Origin: Bacteroidales bacterium | GTDB lineage: Bacteria > Bacteroidota > Bacteroidia > Bacteroidales > Tenuifilaceae | Direction: 5' to 3' | DNA length: 64,000 bases | NCBI GenBank assembly: GCA_003818205.1 | Contig: RPRQ01000002.1 | Location: forward strand, 1 to 64,000 | Position numbers and translations under genes: made by a program | The notes under the pieces: generated by a model | What the model was told of the DNA's origin: nothing | The model's database searches: none | Seen by the model: only the letters and a program-made list of their open reading frames with translations | In this document: positions 53,215-61,629 of the stretch, piece after piece | How the letters are laid out: every line of letters starts with the position of its first letter | Numbering within the stretch: the stretch's first letter is position 1

Positions 53215-55632
53215 ATGATTAAAAACTATCACAAAATAGTCTTTCGAAATATCAAAAAAAAGTGCCTCTTACATACATTCAATATTTTAGGGTTTTCTAT
53301 TGGAATTGCTGTATGTCTGGCTGTTGCAAATTTTATTATTACAGAATATTCATTCGACCATTTCCATAAAAAATTAGATAATATTTATAATGTATTTTAT
53401 CATATTCAAGCACCAACAGGAGAAGGCAAGAATGGCAGAACCAGTTCTGGTATTGGACCAGCAATGCTAAGAGAATTACCGGGAGTAGTCAATTTCACAC
53501 GTTTGGTAAAAAGTGAGGTTACCATTGTTGCTAAAGAATCAGGATTTAAAGAAAACAATGTTTTCTGGGCTGATAGCACTTTTCTTGATATATTCAGTTT
53601 CCCGCTAATACAAGGTGATATAAAGTCAACTTTAAAAAATCCTTATACCTTGGTAATTTCAGAAACAACTGCAAGAAAATATTTTGGTGACGAAGATGCT
53701 TTAGGAAAGATTATTAAAGTCTACGATCCTTCTGAATCTCTTCCTAGGAATGACTTTGAGATCGTTGGAGTCTTTAAAGATATACCATATAATTCACAGT
53801 TACAATTCGATGTATTATTATCCTATCAGACTCTAATTGGAATTGATCCAGTATATAAGGAAGATCATGATGGGACTTTTTTATACACGTATGTAGAGTT
53901 GAAGAACAACACGGATATTGAGGCATTGAAGTCGAAAATGCAGGATTTAACCGATAAATACGAACCCAATGCCGATCCGACTAGGAAATATTCTTATAGG
54001 CTTTTGCCATATAGCGATTATCATAGAACACCCGCAATGATGTATATGTTAAATAGTATTTTTGATAAAGAACAGGCTTTTATCATGTCATTGCTAGCAT
54101 TGATTGTGCTTGTAGTTGTATGGATGAACTACATTAATTTGTCGAATGTAATATCGATGGAAAGAGCCAAGGAGATTGGAATACGAAAACTTATGGGTGC
54201 AGAAAAATACGATTTAACCCTGTACTTTATCTTTGAAACTTTTATTGTAAACCTGATATCGGCACTTGTAGCAGTTCTAATAGTTATACTCCTAAAGGAT
54301 CATATCAATAATATTCTTGACACAGGTGGGACTTTTTATATTTTTACTCTTCCATGGTTTTGGGGTTGTTTTATACTTTTTATTGCACTTAGCGCTCTAC
54401 TTTCCGGCTTCTATCCTGCGTTTGTTTTGACATCATATAAACCTATAGCTGTTCTTAAAGGAAAGTTCACCGGTTCAAAAAAAGGGGTTGTTGTAAGAAG
54501 TGCATTAATCGTATCTCAGTTTGCCGTGGCAATAGCTTTAGGGATAGGTACCATTGTAATCCACAAGCAAATAGTATACGAAGAGAGTGCTAAAAAATAT
54601 ATTGATTTTGAAAAAGTTATAGCAATTGAATCGCCTCAGATTGCTTATGAGAACTTATTTGAAAAGTATAAAAATTTTAAAGACGATATTCTAAAACTTC
54701 CAGCTATCGAGTCCGTATCAACTTGTAATTATTTACCAGGAGAATTCCCGAACAGCAGAGTCAGAATTCAAACAATTTCGGACAAGGAAGGATATACTGG
54801 AGCCTGGAATCTATTTATTGGTAGTAATTTTTGTGAAACGTTTAAAGTTGACATTCTAGCTGGCAATATACTTTTCGATTATAATGGTGATCAGTATAAA
54901 GGAAAGGCAGTGTTGAACCGCCAAGCAGCAACAAAGCTTGGATACGCAACTCCCGAAGATGCAATTGGGAAATTAGTTTTTATAGAGGGAGATACCTGTA
55001 ATGTTATTGGGGTTGTTGAGGGATATTATCAACTTAGAAATATGAAAGCTGAAGCAATTTCACTCCCCATTCTCTTTAGGTCAGGTAATGAGGTTTTCAG
55101 ATGGATTTGTTTTCGCTTTAAGGGGAATAGTATTTCGGAAGTGAACAGTTTAGTTCAGAAAAAATTCAATGATTTTTTTCCAGTAACGCCGTATAGATAT
55201 GAAGTTCTAACCGATTACTATAATTTGCAGTATAAGACACAAACCAAGTTTCTTTCAGTTTTCAATTTGCTTGCAATCCTTTCAGTTCTCCTTGGTCTTA
55301 TGGGTGTAATAGGATTAATATCATACATCTTGGCACAAAAGTCAAAACAAATTGGCCTCAGAAAAGTGTTTGGCGCAAACATCATGCAGATAATAATTGT
55401 ATTGTATAAAGAATTGGGGCGTCTAGTACTAATTGCCATACTAATTGCTTGGCCAGCTATTTATTATTTTATGAAACGATGGCTTCAGGATTTTCCAGAT
55501 AGGATTGAACAAAATGTTCTATGGTATCTTCTTATTAGCATTTTTGTTCTTTTCTTAGTAATAATTTCTGTTTTATATCAGGTACTCAAAGTATCTTTAT
55601 TAAATCCGGTTGAAGTACTTCGCGAGGAGTAA
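53215..55632 (+). CDS. ABC transporter permease (MacB/FtsX type)
   Basis: An 805-residue membrane protein started at the ATG at 53215; a GTG at 53188 would add nine residues. It has the family layout typical of Bacteroidota: TM1 near residues 20-40 (FNILGFSIGIAVCLAVANFII), a periplasmic MacB_PCD domain, a TM block with FtsX signature (SMERAKEIGIRKLMGAEKYD), a second periplasmic domain and a final FtsX block with QIGLRKVFGANI, ending SLLNPVEVLREE. No ATPase is adjacent, so it must use one elsewhere. The exported substrate is unknown. Confidence 0.9.
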   Translation: MIKNYHKIVFRNIKKKCLLHTFNILGFSIGIAVCLAVANFIITEYSFDHFHKKLDNIYNVFYHIQAPTGEGKNGRTSSGIGPAMLRELPGVVNFTRLVKSEVTIVAKESGFKENNVFWADSTFLDIFSFPLIQGDIKSTLKNPYTLVISETTARKYFGDEDALGKIIKVYDPSESLPRNDFEIVGVFKDIPYNSQLQFDVLLSYQTLIGIDPVYKEDHDGTFLYTYVELKNNTDIEALKSKMQDLTDKYEPNADPTRKYSYRLLPYSDYHRTPAMMYMLNSIFDKEQAFIMSLLALIVLVVVWMNYINLSNVISMERAKEIGIRKLMGAEKYDLTLYFIFETFIVNLISALVAVLIVILLKDHINNILDTGGTFYIFTLPWFWGCFILFIALSALLSGFYPAFVLTSYKPIAVLKGKFTGSKKGVVVRSALIVSQFAVAIALGIGTIVIHKQIVYEESAKKYIDFEKVIAIESPQIAYENLFEKYKNFKDDILKLPAIESVSTCNYLPGEFPNSRVRIQTISDKEGYTGAWNLFIGSNFCETFKVDILAGNILFDYNGDQYKGKAVLNRQAATKLGYATPEDAIGKLVFIEGDTCNVIGVVEGYYQLRNMKAEAISLPILFRSGNEVFRWICFRFKGNSISEVNSLVQKKFNDFFPVTPYRYEVLTDYYNLQYKTQTKFLSVFNLLAILSVLLGLMGVIGLISYILAQKSKQIGLRKVFGANIMQIIIVLYKELGRLVLIAILIAWPAIYYFMKRWLQDFPDRIEQNVLWYLLISIFVLFLVIISVLYQVLKVSLLNPVEVLREE

Positions 55633-55667
55633 AAGGGTTTGAAAGAATATTTGATATTTAGAAAAAT

Positions 55668-55701
55668 AAACCCAACAGGAAAAAGAAATCCTGTTGGGTT
55701 T
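55668..55701 (+). terminator. Terminator after the ABC permease
   Basis: A perfect 13-bp stem AAACCCAACAGGA/TCCTGTTGGGTTT with an eight-base loop 35 bp after the stop codon. The T run is limited to the three T of the stem. Confidence 0.7.
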
Positions 55702-55756
55702 GGCATACATTTAGATACCATTTTAATATCTTTACGTATTCAATAACTCTCGAACC

Positions 55757-56554
55757 ATGAAAAAATTTGCTCTCCTATCTTTTGCAATCTTAGTTTCTTT
55801 ATATAGTTCAGCGCAGGATACCAAGCATATAAAAGGGGCTAAAGGCAGCTATTCAATTAGCGGAAGTGTAAGCGAAGAGGATGCTAAAGTTAAGGCTTTG
55901 GCTGAGGCAAAGGTCAATGCCCTTAAAATGGCAGGTGTATCGGAGAATATTAAATCGTACGATATGCTTTTCAAGAGTGAGATTGGCTCTAAATACGAAG
56001 AGGTTTTCATGTCGGAGAAGCAATCAGAGATACGTGGTGCTATTAAGGATTATTCTGTAATTTTCAGAAAAGGCCTTGATGAGTATAATAATTTCACTGT
56101 CGAAGCAATCATAGATGCTACTGTAATACTCTACAAAACAAGCGCTGACCCTGCTTTCTCTGTGTCGATAGATGGAATTAAAAAAGGCTATCAAAGTGGA
56201 GAGAAATTAACATATACCATTACAGCCTCAATGAACTGTTTCCTTAACATTTTTAACATCTACGACAAGAATGCCGCTTTAACATACCCAAATTATTACG
56301 AAAAACAGATAATGCTCGAAGGAGGAAAACCATATACTTTTCCACTTAATAAAAATATCGATTACCCGCTCGAACGCACAACCGTTGAACCAGAAAGAAA
56401 TAAATTGATATTCGTTTTCACTAAGGATTTAATACCATTCGTAAAATACAAAGGGGAAGATCAAGAGACTAATTTCGAGGATGTTTCATCGTGGCTGTAC
56501 AGCATCTCCCCCGATAGAAGGACAAACCATTTTGTATCGTTTGTGATATATTAG
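55757..56554 (+). CDS. Secreted DUF4384-type protein
   Basis: A 265-residue protein with a signal peptide (KKFALLSFAILVSLYSSAQ). The N-terminal part (EEDAKVKALAEAKVNALKMA, then MFKSEIGSKYEEVF) recalls LPP20-like domains. The C-terminal part with DGIKKGYQSGEKLTYTITASMNCFLNIFNIY and ERTTVEPERNKLIFVFTKDLIPF resembles DUF4384, a domain found alone or with kinases and caspases in envelope proteins. Function unknown. It sits between a terminator and repeat element B, so it is monocistronic. Confidence 0.72.
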   Translation: MKKFALLSFAILVSLYSSAQDTKHIKGAKGSYSISGSVSEEDAKVKALAEAKVNALKMAGVSENIKSYDMLFKSEIGSKYEEVFMSEKQSEIRGAIKDYSVIFRKGLDEYNNFTVEAIIDATVILYKTSADPAFSVSIDGIKKGYQSGEKLTYTITASMNCFLNIFNIYDKNAALTYPNYYEKQIMLEGGKPYTFPLNKNIDYPLERTTVEPERNKLIFVFTKDLIPFVKYKGEDQETNFEDVSSWLYSISPDRRTNHFVSFVIY

Positions 56555-56571
56555 GTTAATGGCAAATATAT

Positions 56572-56752
56572 ACCACGGAGACACGGAGAACACAGAGTTC
56601 TGATATTTATCGATTAGGTTCATCTATTATTTCATTATTCCATTTCATTAAATCACAGAACCATTCTATTAAATGCTTTAATTCCAAAAAGTAATTCCTA
56701 ATATATTGAAAATTATCTCCGTGACTCTCTGTGTTCTTTGTGTCTCCGTGGT
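56572..56752. repeat. Inverted-arm element B (CCACGGAGACAC arms)
   Basis: A 181-bp element bounded by ACCACGGAGACACGGAGAAC (from 56572) and its reverse-complement arm ending at 56752. The 26-base arms agree at 24 positions. The interior is AT-rich and non-coding and unrelated to element A (31452-31630), although length and arms agree. It lies between the DUF4384 gene and the first cobalamin riboswitch. Confidence 0.75.
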
Positions 56753-56857
56753 TTTTTTACATTTTGGGAAGTCCCTAATATTTGCTACCAACGTTGCCTC
56801 AATAAATATCCTATATATTAATGCTTTTCACACACCTTTTTACTCTATCTTTGCAAC

Positions 56858-57048
56858 CATTGGTGGATTAATTCCTTTCAGGAATATCCTTAAAATGGGA
56901 ATCCCGTCAGAATCGGGAGCTGTTCCCGCAGCTGTAATCCCGATGCTTATAAAATTAAGCATTGTATTTTAACAATAACCACTGCAGTAAACCTACAAAA
57001 AACTGTGGGAAGGTGTTAAAATCGGGAAAGCCAGAAGACCTGCCAATA
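56858..57048 (+). promoter_or_regulatory. Cobalamin riboswitch 1 (upstream of btuF)
   Basis: The stretch has the conserved parts of the class: AATGGGAATCCCG then GAATCGGGAGCTGTTCCCGC (around 56894-56929), and the B12 box AAAGCCAGAAGACCTGCC at 57027-57044. A -7 box TATCTTTG (56846-56853) precedes it. It should repress the B12 uptake operon when adenosyl- or hydroxocobalamin binds. About 125 bp separate the B12 box from the btuF ATG. Confidence 0.95.
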
Positions 57049-57174
57049 TGTTATCAATATATGACTTCGGGAAAAAAGTTAATTAGTTATCATGCTAATT
57101 CCCCTTAGTTTTATAATATTAAAACCCTCGTTTAATAGAGCGTTGGTAAATATTAAATAGATTATATAAGTGTG

Positions 57175-57999
57175 ATGAAGGCAAAGCAATTTATTTTAAT
57201 TTTCATTTTAACCGTTATTGGTTTTTCTTATTCCTATTCACAAACCTACAAACGAATTGTATCACTTTCGAGAGTGATAACGCAGGATATTTACCTTTTA
57301 GGAGCAAATGATAATCTTGTTGGTTGTACGAGCTACTGTGAGATGGCTATAAGCGATAAAAAGGAGGTTATCGCATCGGCAATAGATGTAAATGTCGAGA
57401 AGGTGATAATGCTAAAGCCCGATTTAGTAATTGCCACAACCATTACAAAACCCGAAACCATTGAAACACTGAGGAAAGTTGGAATTAAGGTGGTTACGTT
57501 TTCTACAACAAAATCATACCAAGATGTTTGTCAAAATTTTAAGCAAATAGCCGATTTTACAGGTAAAACAATTATTGCTGAAGCAATAATTAAACAACAA
57601 AATCATCGATTGGATAGTGTTAGAAAGACTATACCAAATGTGCCAAAACCTAGAGTTTTCTTTGAGATTGGTACAAAACCCATTTTTACCGTGATGGCCA
57701 ATACCTTTATGGATGATTTCATCACATTTTCGGGAGGTGTAAATGTAGCATCAGACCTTGTAAGAGGCACTATTACTCGGGAAAGCGTGTTGCTCCGAAA
57801 CCCTGATGTTATCATTATTATAACAATGGGGATTCTTGGAGAAGAGGAAAGAAATAATTGGTTAGCTTGCAAGGAGCTTAATGCAACGAAGAATAATAAG
57901 ATATTTTTTATTGACTCAAATAAGGCATGTAGCCCATCGCCTGTAACATTTATTGATGTTGTGGAGGAGATAATCAGGTTGATTTATTCTCCAAAATAA
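57175..57999 (+). CDS. btuF: Periplasmic cobalamin-binding protein (BtuF-like)
   Basis: A 274-residue substrate-binding protein of the FecB/BtuF cluster. The ATG at 57175 is preferred over the GTG just before it. Signal peptide KQFILIFILTVIGFSYSYSQ, then YKRIVSLSRVITQDIYLLGA, the central helix, and the C-terminal lobe (FIDVVEEIIRLIYSPK). No lipobox Cys is seen after the signal, so it should be free in the periplasm. It is under riboswitch 1, and btuCD follow with a toxin-antitoxin pair between. The riboswitch supports B12 rather than iron siderophore as the ligand. Confidence 0.88.
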   Translation: MKAKQFILIFILTVIGFSYSYSQTYKRIVSLSRVITQDIYLLGANDNLVGCTSYCEMAISDKKEVIASAIDVNVEKVIMLKPDLVIATTITKPETIETLRKVGIKVVTFSTTKSYQDVCQNFKQIADFTGKTIIAEAIIKQQNHRLDSVRKTIPNVPKPRVFFEIGTKPIFTVMANTFMDDFITFSGGVNVASDLVRGTITRESVLLRNPDVIIIITMGILGEEERNNWLACKELNATKNNKIFFIDSNKACSPSPVTFIDVVEEIIRLIYSPK

Positions 58000-58033
58000 G
58001 ATTTGCAGAATAATAACTATAAACAAACTCGAA

Positions 58034-58064
58034 AAGTACCATATAAGTACTTATATTTGTACTT
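58034..58064 (+). promoter_or_regulatory. Internal promoter and operator of the toxin-antitoxin pair
   Basis: AAGTAC (58034-58039), the palindrome AAGTACTT (58045-58052) and GTACTT (58059-58064) form a nested dyad around a -7 box TATATTTG (58052-58059). The antitoxin ATG is 31 bp downstream. GTAC-core palindromes are typical operators of YefM-type antitoxins, so autoregulation of this promoter is likely. Confidence 0.65.
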
Positions 58065-58090
58065 GTTTAATTACTTAAAATTTACATATT

Positions 58091-58345
58091 ATGATGGCAG
58101 CAAACTATACTGAGTTTAGAACTGACCTAAAAAAGTTCTTGGACAATGTTGAAAATAATAATGAAACGCTCATTATAAAAAGAGGTTCAGGAAAAGGAAC
58201 AGTAATGATGTCATTGGACGAATACAATTCGTTAATGGAAACACTTCATTTATTGAATTCAAAGGCGAATGCAGATAGATTATATGAATCGATAAACCAA
58301 ATGAGAGGAGGAAAAGTAGTTCGGAAAAATCTAATAGAAGAATAA
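58091..58345 (+). CDS. yefM: YefM/Phd-family antitoxin
   Basis: An 84-residue antitoxin: ANYTEFRTDLKKFLDNVENN (dimer and DNA-binding part) and the LINSLDEYNSLMETLHLL-like helix (here VMMSLDEYNSLMETLHLL), followed by a C-terminal tail that binds the toxin. It neutralises YoeB and should repress its own promoter. Its stop codon overlaps the toxin ATG (TAATG), implying translational coupling. The unit lies between btuF and btuC. Confidence 0.93.
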   Translation: MMAANYTEFRTDLKKFLDNVENNNETLIIKRGSGKGTVMMSLDEYNSLMETLHLLNSKANADRLYESINQMRGGKVVRKNLIEE

Positions 58346-58605
58346 TGAGAATTACTTTTTCAACTAACTCATGGGAAGAATATACCTCTTGGCAAATAGA
58401 CGATAAGCATATCCTTAAAAAAATCAATGAGCTAATTAAGGACATACAAAGACATCCATTTGAAGGTATAGGTAAACCCGAGCCACTTAAGCTTGACTTA
58501 GCAGGATTTTGGTCACGGCGTATTGATAGAGAGCATCGACTTGTATATCAAGTCATCGACAATGAAATATTGATTTATAGCTGTAGGTATCACTATGATA
58601 AATAA
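58345..58605 (+). CDS. yoeB: YoeB/Txe-family toxin (ribosome-dependent mRNA interferase)
   Basis: An 86-residue toxin closely similar to E. coli YoeB: KKINELIKDIQRHPFEGIGK, then PEPLK, FWSRRID, EHRLVYQV and CRYHY. The catalytic residues Glu46, Arg65 and His83 are all present. YoeB cuts mRNA in the ribosomal A site. Antitoxin and toxin share one base. The toxin stop is only 3 bp before the btuC ATG, so btuC should be read on the same transcript. Confidence 0.95.
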   Translation: MRITFSTNSWEEYTSWQIDDKHILKKINELIKDIQRHPFEGIGKPEPLKLDLAGFWSRRIDREHRLVYQVIDNEILIYSCRYHYDK

Positions 58606-58608
58606 TTA

Positions 58609-59625
58609 ATGCAGAAAAAATATCTAAAATGGTTATTGCTAATTCTGCTATTCATAGTAGTTACGGGCATTATAATCATCCATTCATTAACTAGCGGAGA
58701 CTTAAAAGTATCTCTAACCGATTTACCCCGATTACTGTTTGGACAAGGCGAAGGTGTTGAGTTTACCATTATTAAATCAATTAGATTACCTCGTATTATT
58801 CTTGGTTTAGCGGTAGGTGGAGCATTAAGTTTATCGGGAGTTATACTTCAAGGTGTATATCGAAACCCACTTGTTGAGCCATATACACTTGGGATATCAG
58901 GTGGAGCATCCATTGGTGTTGCATTAACCATAGTATTCGGATTACCTCAATTAATTGGTACTTACATGTTACCCCTTGCAGGTTTTATAGGTGCTTTGGT
59001 TACCTTATTCCTTGTTTACATGCTAAGCATCCGCAATGGAAAAATTAAAATTCAAACTATGCTTTTGGTTGGTGTAATGGTCAGTTTCATTGCATCATCA
59101 ATCATGATGCTGCTACTTTCAACAACAACTTCAGAGAATATTCATAGTATAATCTTTTGGATAATGGGTTCGTTGGATGAACCGGACACAAAGCTAATTA
59201 GCCTTGCTGTCATAGTATCCTTATTAAGCTTATTCCTCTCCTACTTTTTTGTTCAACCACTCAATGCGCTTAGGCTTGGTGAAGAAAAAGCAAGATACCT
59301 AGGTATCAATACAGATGTATCCATTAAAATTCTGTTTGTTATCACATCACTACTAACAGGTGTATGCGTATCTATGGCAGGTGTTATTGGATTTGTTGGC
59401 TTAATAATACCGCATTTAATTAGGTTGATTACCGGCTCCGATTTTAGAATTCTTTTAATCAGCTCATTTATTGCAGGAGGTGGTTTCTTAGTTTTCTGCG
59501 ATACTCTTGCACGCACTATCATTGCACCCAATGAGTTGCCAATTGGCGTTTTAACAGGAATGATTGGCGGAAGTATCTTTATAATAGTTCTCAATAGAAT
59601 AAATAAAAAGTCATTAATCGATTAA
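58609..59625 (+). CDS. btuC: Cobalamin ABC transporter permease (BtuC/FecCD family)
   Basis: A 338-residue FecCD-family permease with about nine or ten transmembrane helices. It shows RLPRIILGLAVGGALSLSGV, VYRNPLVEPYTLGISGGAS, FVGLIIPHLIRLITGSD and a C-terminal LPIGVLTGMIGGSIFIIVL. As in BtuC it pairs with BtuF and BtuD. It begins 3 bp after yoeB. Confidence 0.9.
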   Translation: MQKKYLKWLLLILLFIVVTGIIIIHSLTSGDLKVSLTDLPRLLFGQGEGVEFTIIKSIRLPRIILGLAVGGALSLSGVILQGVYRNPLVEPYTLGISGGASIGVALTIVFGLPQLIGTYMLPLAGFIGALVTLFLVYMLSIRNGKIKIQTMLLVGVMVSFIASSIMMLLLSTTTSENIHSIIFWIMGSLDEPDTKLISLAVIVSLLSLFLSYFFVQPLNALRLGEEKARYLGINTDVSIKILFVITSLLTGVCVSMAGVIGFVGLIIPHLIRLITGSDFRILLISSFIAGGGFLVFCDTLARTIIAPNELPIGVLTGMIGGSIFIIVLNRINKKSLID

Positions 59626-59627
59626 CC

Positions 59628-60440
59628 ATGAGCGTTTTTTTTGATATTCAGCAGTTTTCATGTGGTTACTATAGAAAATTCTATATTAAGAATATCAATT
59701 TTGATGTAGCGAAAGGTAGTCTTACAGGCATTATTGGTCCCAATGGTTCAGGAAAAACAACACTTTTCAAAGGCATAACAAGCGAGTTAAAAGCAAAAGA
59801 AGGTAGGATTTTACTGAATGGTAGCGATATTTCGCTGATGAACTATCGTGAACGAGCACGAAACTTTGCCATTGTTACCCAAAATATCGAGGGTGCAGAC
59901 ATTCGAGTTGAGGATTACGTGATGATGGGACGAATTCCATATCATAGTAAATTTCAATTCTTCGAAACGAAGAAAGATATTGAGGTTGCTGAAAAGTATT
60001 TGAATCTTATCGATATTGTTCATCTACGACATAAGCTGATGAATGAGTTAAGCGGAGGAGAGCAACAATTGGTAAGCATTGCAAGGGCGCTTACCCAAGA
60101 ACCCGAGATACTATTGTTAGATGAGCCTACCTCCCACCTCGATATTTCGCACCAAATTCAGCTGATGAATCTTATTCAAAGGCTAAATGCACAGCTTGGA
60201 CTAACAGTTTTGATGATTATACATGACCTAAATTTAGCAGGCGAATACTGTGATTATCTAGTTCTTCTCAAAAATGGTGAGATATATAAAAAGGGTACTC
60301 CCGAAGAGGTTTTAACCTATCAGTTTATCGAGGATGTTTACGGAACGGTTGTCATTACTAAGACAAATCCTGTATCGGGTAAACCGGTTGTTTTCCCTGT
60401 ATCAGAGAGGACTTTAAAACAGGTTCAAGATTCTAGATAA
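59628..60440 (+). CDS. btuD: Cobalamin ABC transporter ATP-binding protein (BtuD-like)
   Basis: A 270-residue ABC ATPase: Walker A GPNGSGKTTLF, Q-loop ATVTQNIEG-like region (here AIVTQNIEGAD), signature LSGGEQQLVSIARAL and Walker B LLLDEPTSHLD. It is 2 bp downstream of btuC and should power B12 import with btuC and btuF. It is the last gene of the operon before repeat copy 3. FepC or HmuV type ATPases look alike; context decides for BtuD. Confidence 0.88.
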   Translation: MSVFFDIQQFSCGYYRKFYIKNINFDVAKGSLTGIIGPNGSGKTTLFKGITSELKAKEGRILLNGSDISLMNYRERARNFAIVTQNIEGADIRVEDYVMMGRIPYHSKFQFFETKKDIEVAEKYLNLIDIVHLRHKLMNELSGGEQQLVSIARALTQEPEILLLDEPTSHLDISHQIQLMNLIQRLNAQLGLTVLMIIHDLNLAGEYCDYLVLLKNGEIYKKGTPEEVLTYQFIEDVYGTVVITKTNPVSGKPVVFPVSERTLKQVQDSR

Positions 60441-60492
60441 ATATAACTCTTTCAACTATTTGAATGAAAGACAATGCCTACAAAAAAATGTC

Positions 60493-60693
60493 ATTATTGA
60501 CGGAGAAGAAATCTAAATTCAATAGGACGCAGCGATGCTGCTTATATCTAAAAAATAATCATCTATTCTACAAATAGTTCGCAGCGATGCTGCTTTGAAA
60601 AGTCGCATAGCGATGACCTATTTGTAGTATATCATATCAAACCGAAAATTAAGCCCCGTTAGGCCTGCCTGCCGGTAGGCAGGGGTGACCTAT
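60493..60693 (+). repeat. Three-way-junction repeat, copy 3
   Basis: A 201-bp copy that matches copy 2 (52927-53128) along its length apart from small differences in loops and linkers. Substitutions are mainly in the loops; one stem change in the last hairpin (GCGAC to GCGAT) keeps a G-T pair. It ends with the CCTGCC/GGCAGG hairpin and GGTGACCTAT directly before the CobC-like gene. It lies between btuD and that gene and may act as a transcript end or processing site. Confidence 0.88.
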
Positions 60694-60721
60694 AAAAAAA
60701 ATGGATGGAAATCAAATCAAC

Positions 60722-61279
60722 ATGAGATTAATCCTAGTCCGACACGGCGAAACCATTGAAAACATTAAAGGAATCTGTCAGGGACAGATGGATGGAACGC
60801 TCTCATCTGAAGGGATTGGACAAATAGAAAAATTAGCCGAAAGGCTAAAGACAGAGAAGATAGATGCAATCTATACAAGCGATTTAAAAAGAGCGATTGA
60901 TACAGCATCGGCAATAATCAAGCATCATGCTCAAACACTTTTAAATACTGACAAAAGACTCAGAGAAAGATACTTCGGTAGCTATCAAGGAAAGGTTTTC
61001 CCCGAAAACAGAAAAGAGCTAATCGTTCCTATTGATGCTGAAAGTGACAAAGAACTTTTCGAACGAGTAACCGATTTTTATAAGGACATATCCTTAAAGC
61101 ATAGAGAACAAGAGGTTTTAATAGTAAGTCATGGTGTAACTTTGCGAACTTTATTGGCAGTAATTCAAAATACATCAAACATTGAATCAGTTGAGCCATT
61201 AAAGAATGCCTCTATTTCTATCATCGATATCGATACTCAGACTCAATTCATTACCCTCAATTCAACGGCGCATCTTTAA
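60722..61279 (+). CDS. cobC: Histidine phosphatase family protein (CobC-like)
   Basis: A 185-residue phosphoglycerate-mutase-like phosphatase with the catalytic start MRLILVRHGET (RHG), TSDLKRAIDTASAI and the second His in VLIVSHGVTLRTLL. In B12 loci such proteins are usually CobC, which removes the phosphate of alpha-ribazole-5'-phosphate in the lower-ligand pathway. I start it at the ATG at 60722, which gives the family N-terminus; an upstream ATG at 60701 would add seven residues. The symbol rests on context and is uncertain. Confidence 0.8.
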   Translation: MRLILVRHGETIENIKGICQGQMDGTLSSEGIGQIEKLAERLKTEKIDAIYTSDLKRAIDTASAIIKHHAQTLLNTDKRLRERYFGSYQGKVFPENRKELIVPIDAESDKELFERVTDFYKDISLKHREQEVLIVSHGVTLRTLLAVIQNTSNIESVEPLKNASISIIDIDTQTQFITLNSTAHL

Positions 61280-61319
61280 AAATATTCTTACAGGCTCAAT
61301 CCAATTTCAATAATATCCA

Positions 61320-61506
61320 TATATTTGCATCAACAAATGGTTCTATTCCGAATCGCTTCGGAGTGGATTAAAAGGGAATCCCGTTCAATTCGGGAGCTGT
61401 CCCCGCAGCTGTAAGCTCTTTAAAAATCTTTTAATTACCTAGCCACTGTTTCAAATACTGAGATGGGAAGGCCTAAAAGATTGAGCAAGCCAGAAGACCT
61501 GCCATA
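61320..61506 (+). promoter_or_regulatory. Cobalamin riboswitch 2 (upstream of btuB) with promoter
   Basis: The -7 box TATATTTG (61320-61327) is followed by the riboswitch: AAAGGGAATCCCG then GAATT...CGGGAGCTGTCCCCGC around 61371-61409, the GCTGTAAGCTC segment, and the B12 box AAGCCAGAAGACCTGCC at 61487-61503. It is the same class as riboswitch 1, but the sequences around the core differ, so it is no simple recent copy. It precedes the TonB-dependent receptor by about 125 bp. Confidence 0.95.
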
Positions 61507-61629
61507 ATACGAATTTATCGTAGCTTTCGGGTGGAAAGGCGAAGTATAGAACAACTCATTTTTCAAGTTCTATTTTTCACTAACAATCCGACTGGTACGA
61601 ATGATTGATACGCTTAATCATTTGTAACT

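Noticed and set aside
56706-56972. 88-codon plus-strand frame upstream of the B12 operon
   Set aside because: It runs from repeat element B through the promoter and the conserved core of riboswitch 1; the sequence is explained by RNA structure, and the product looks like no protein.
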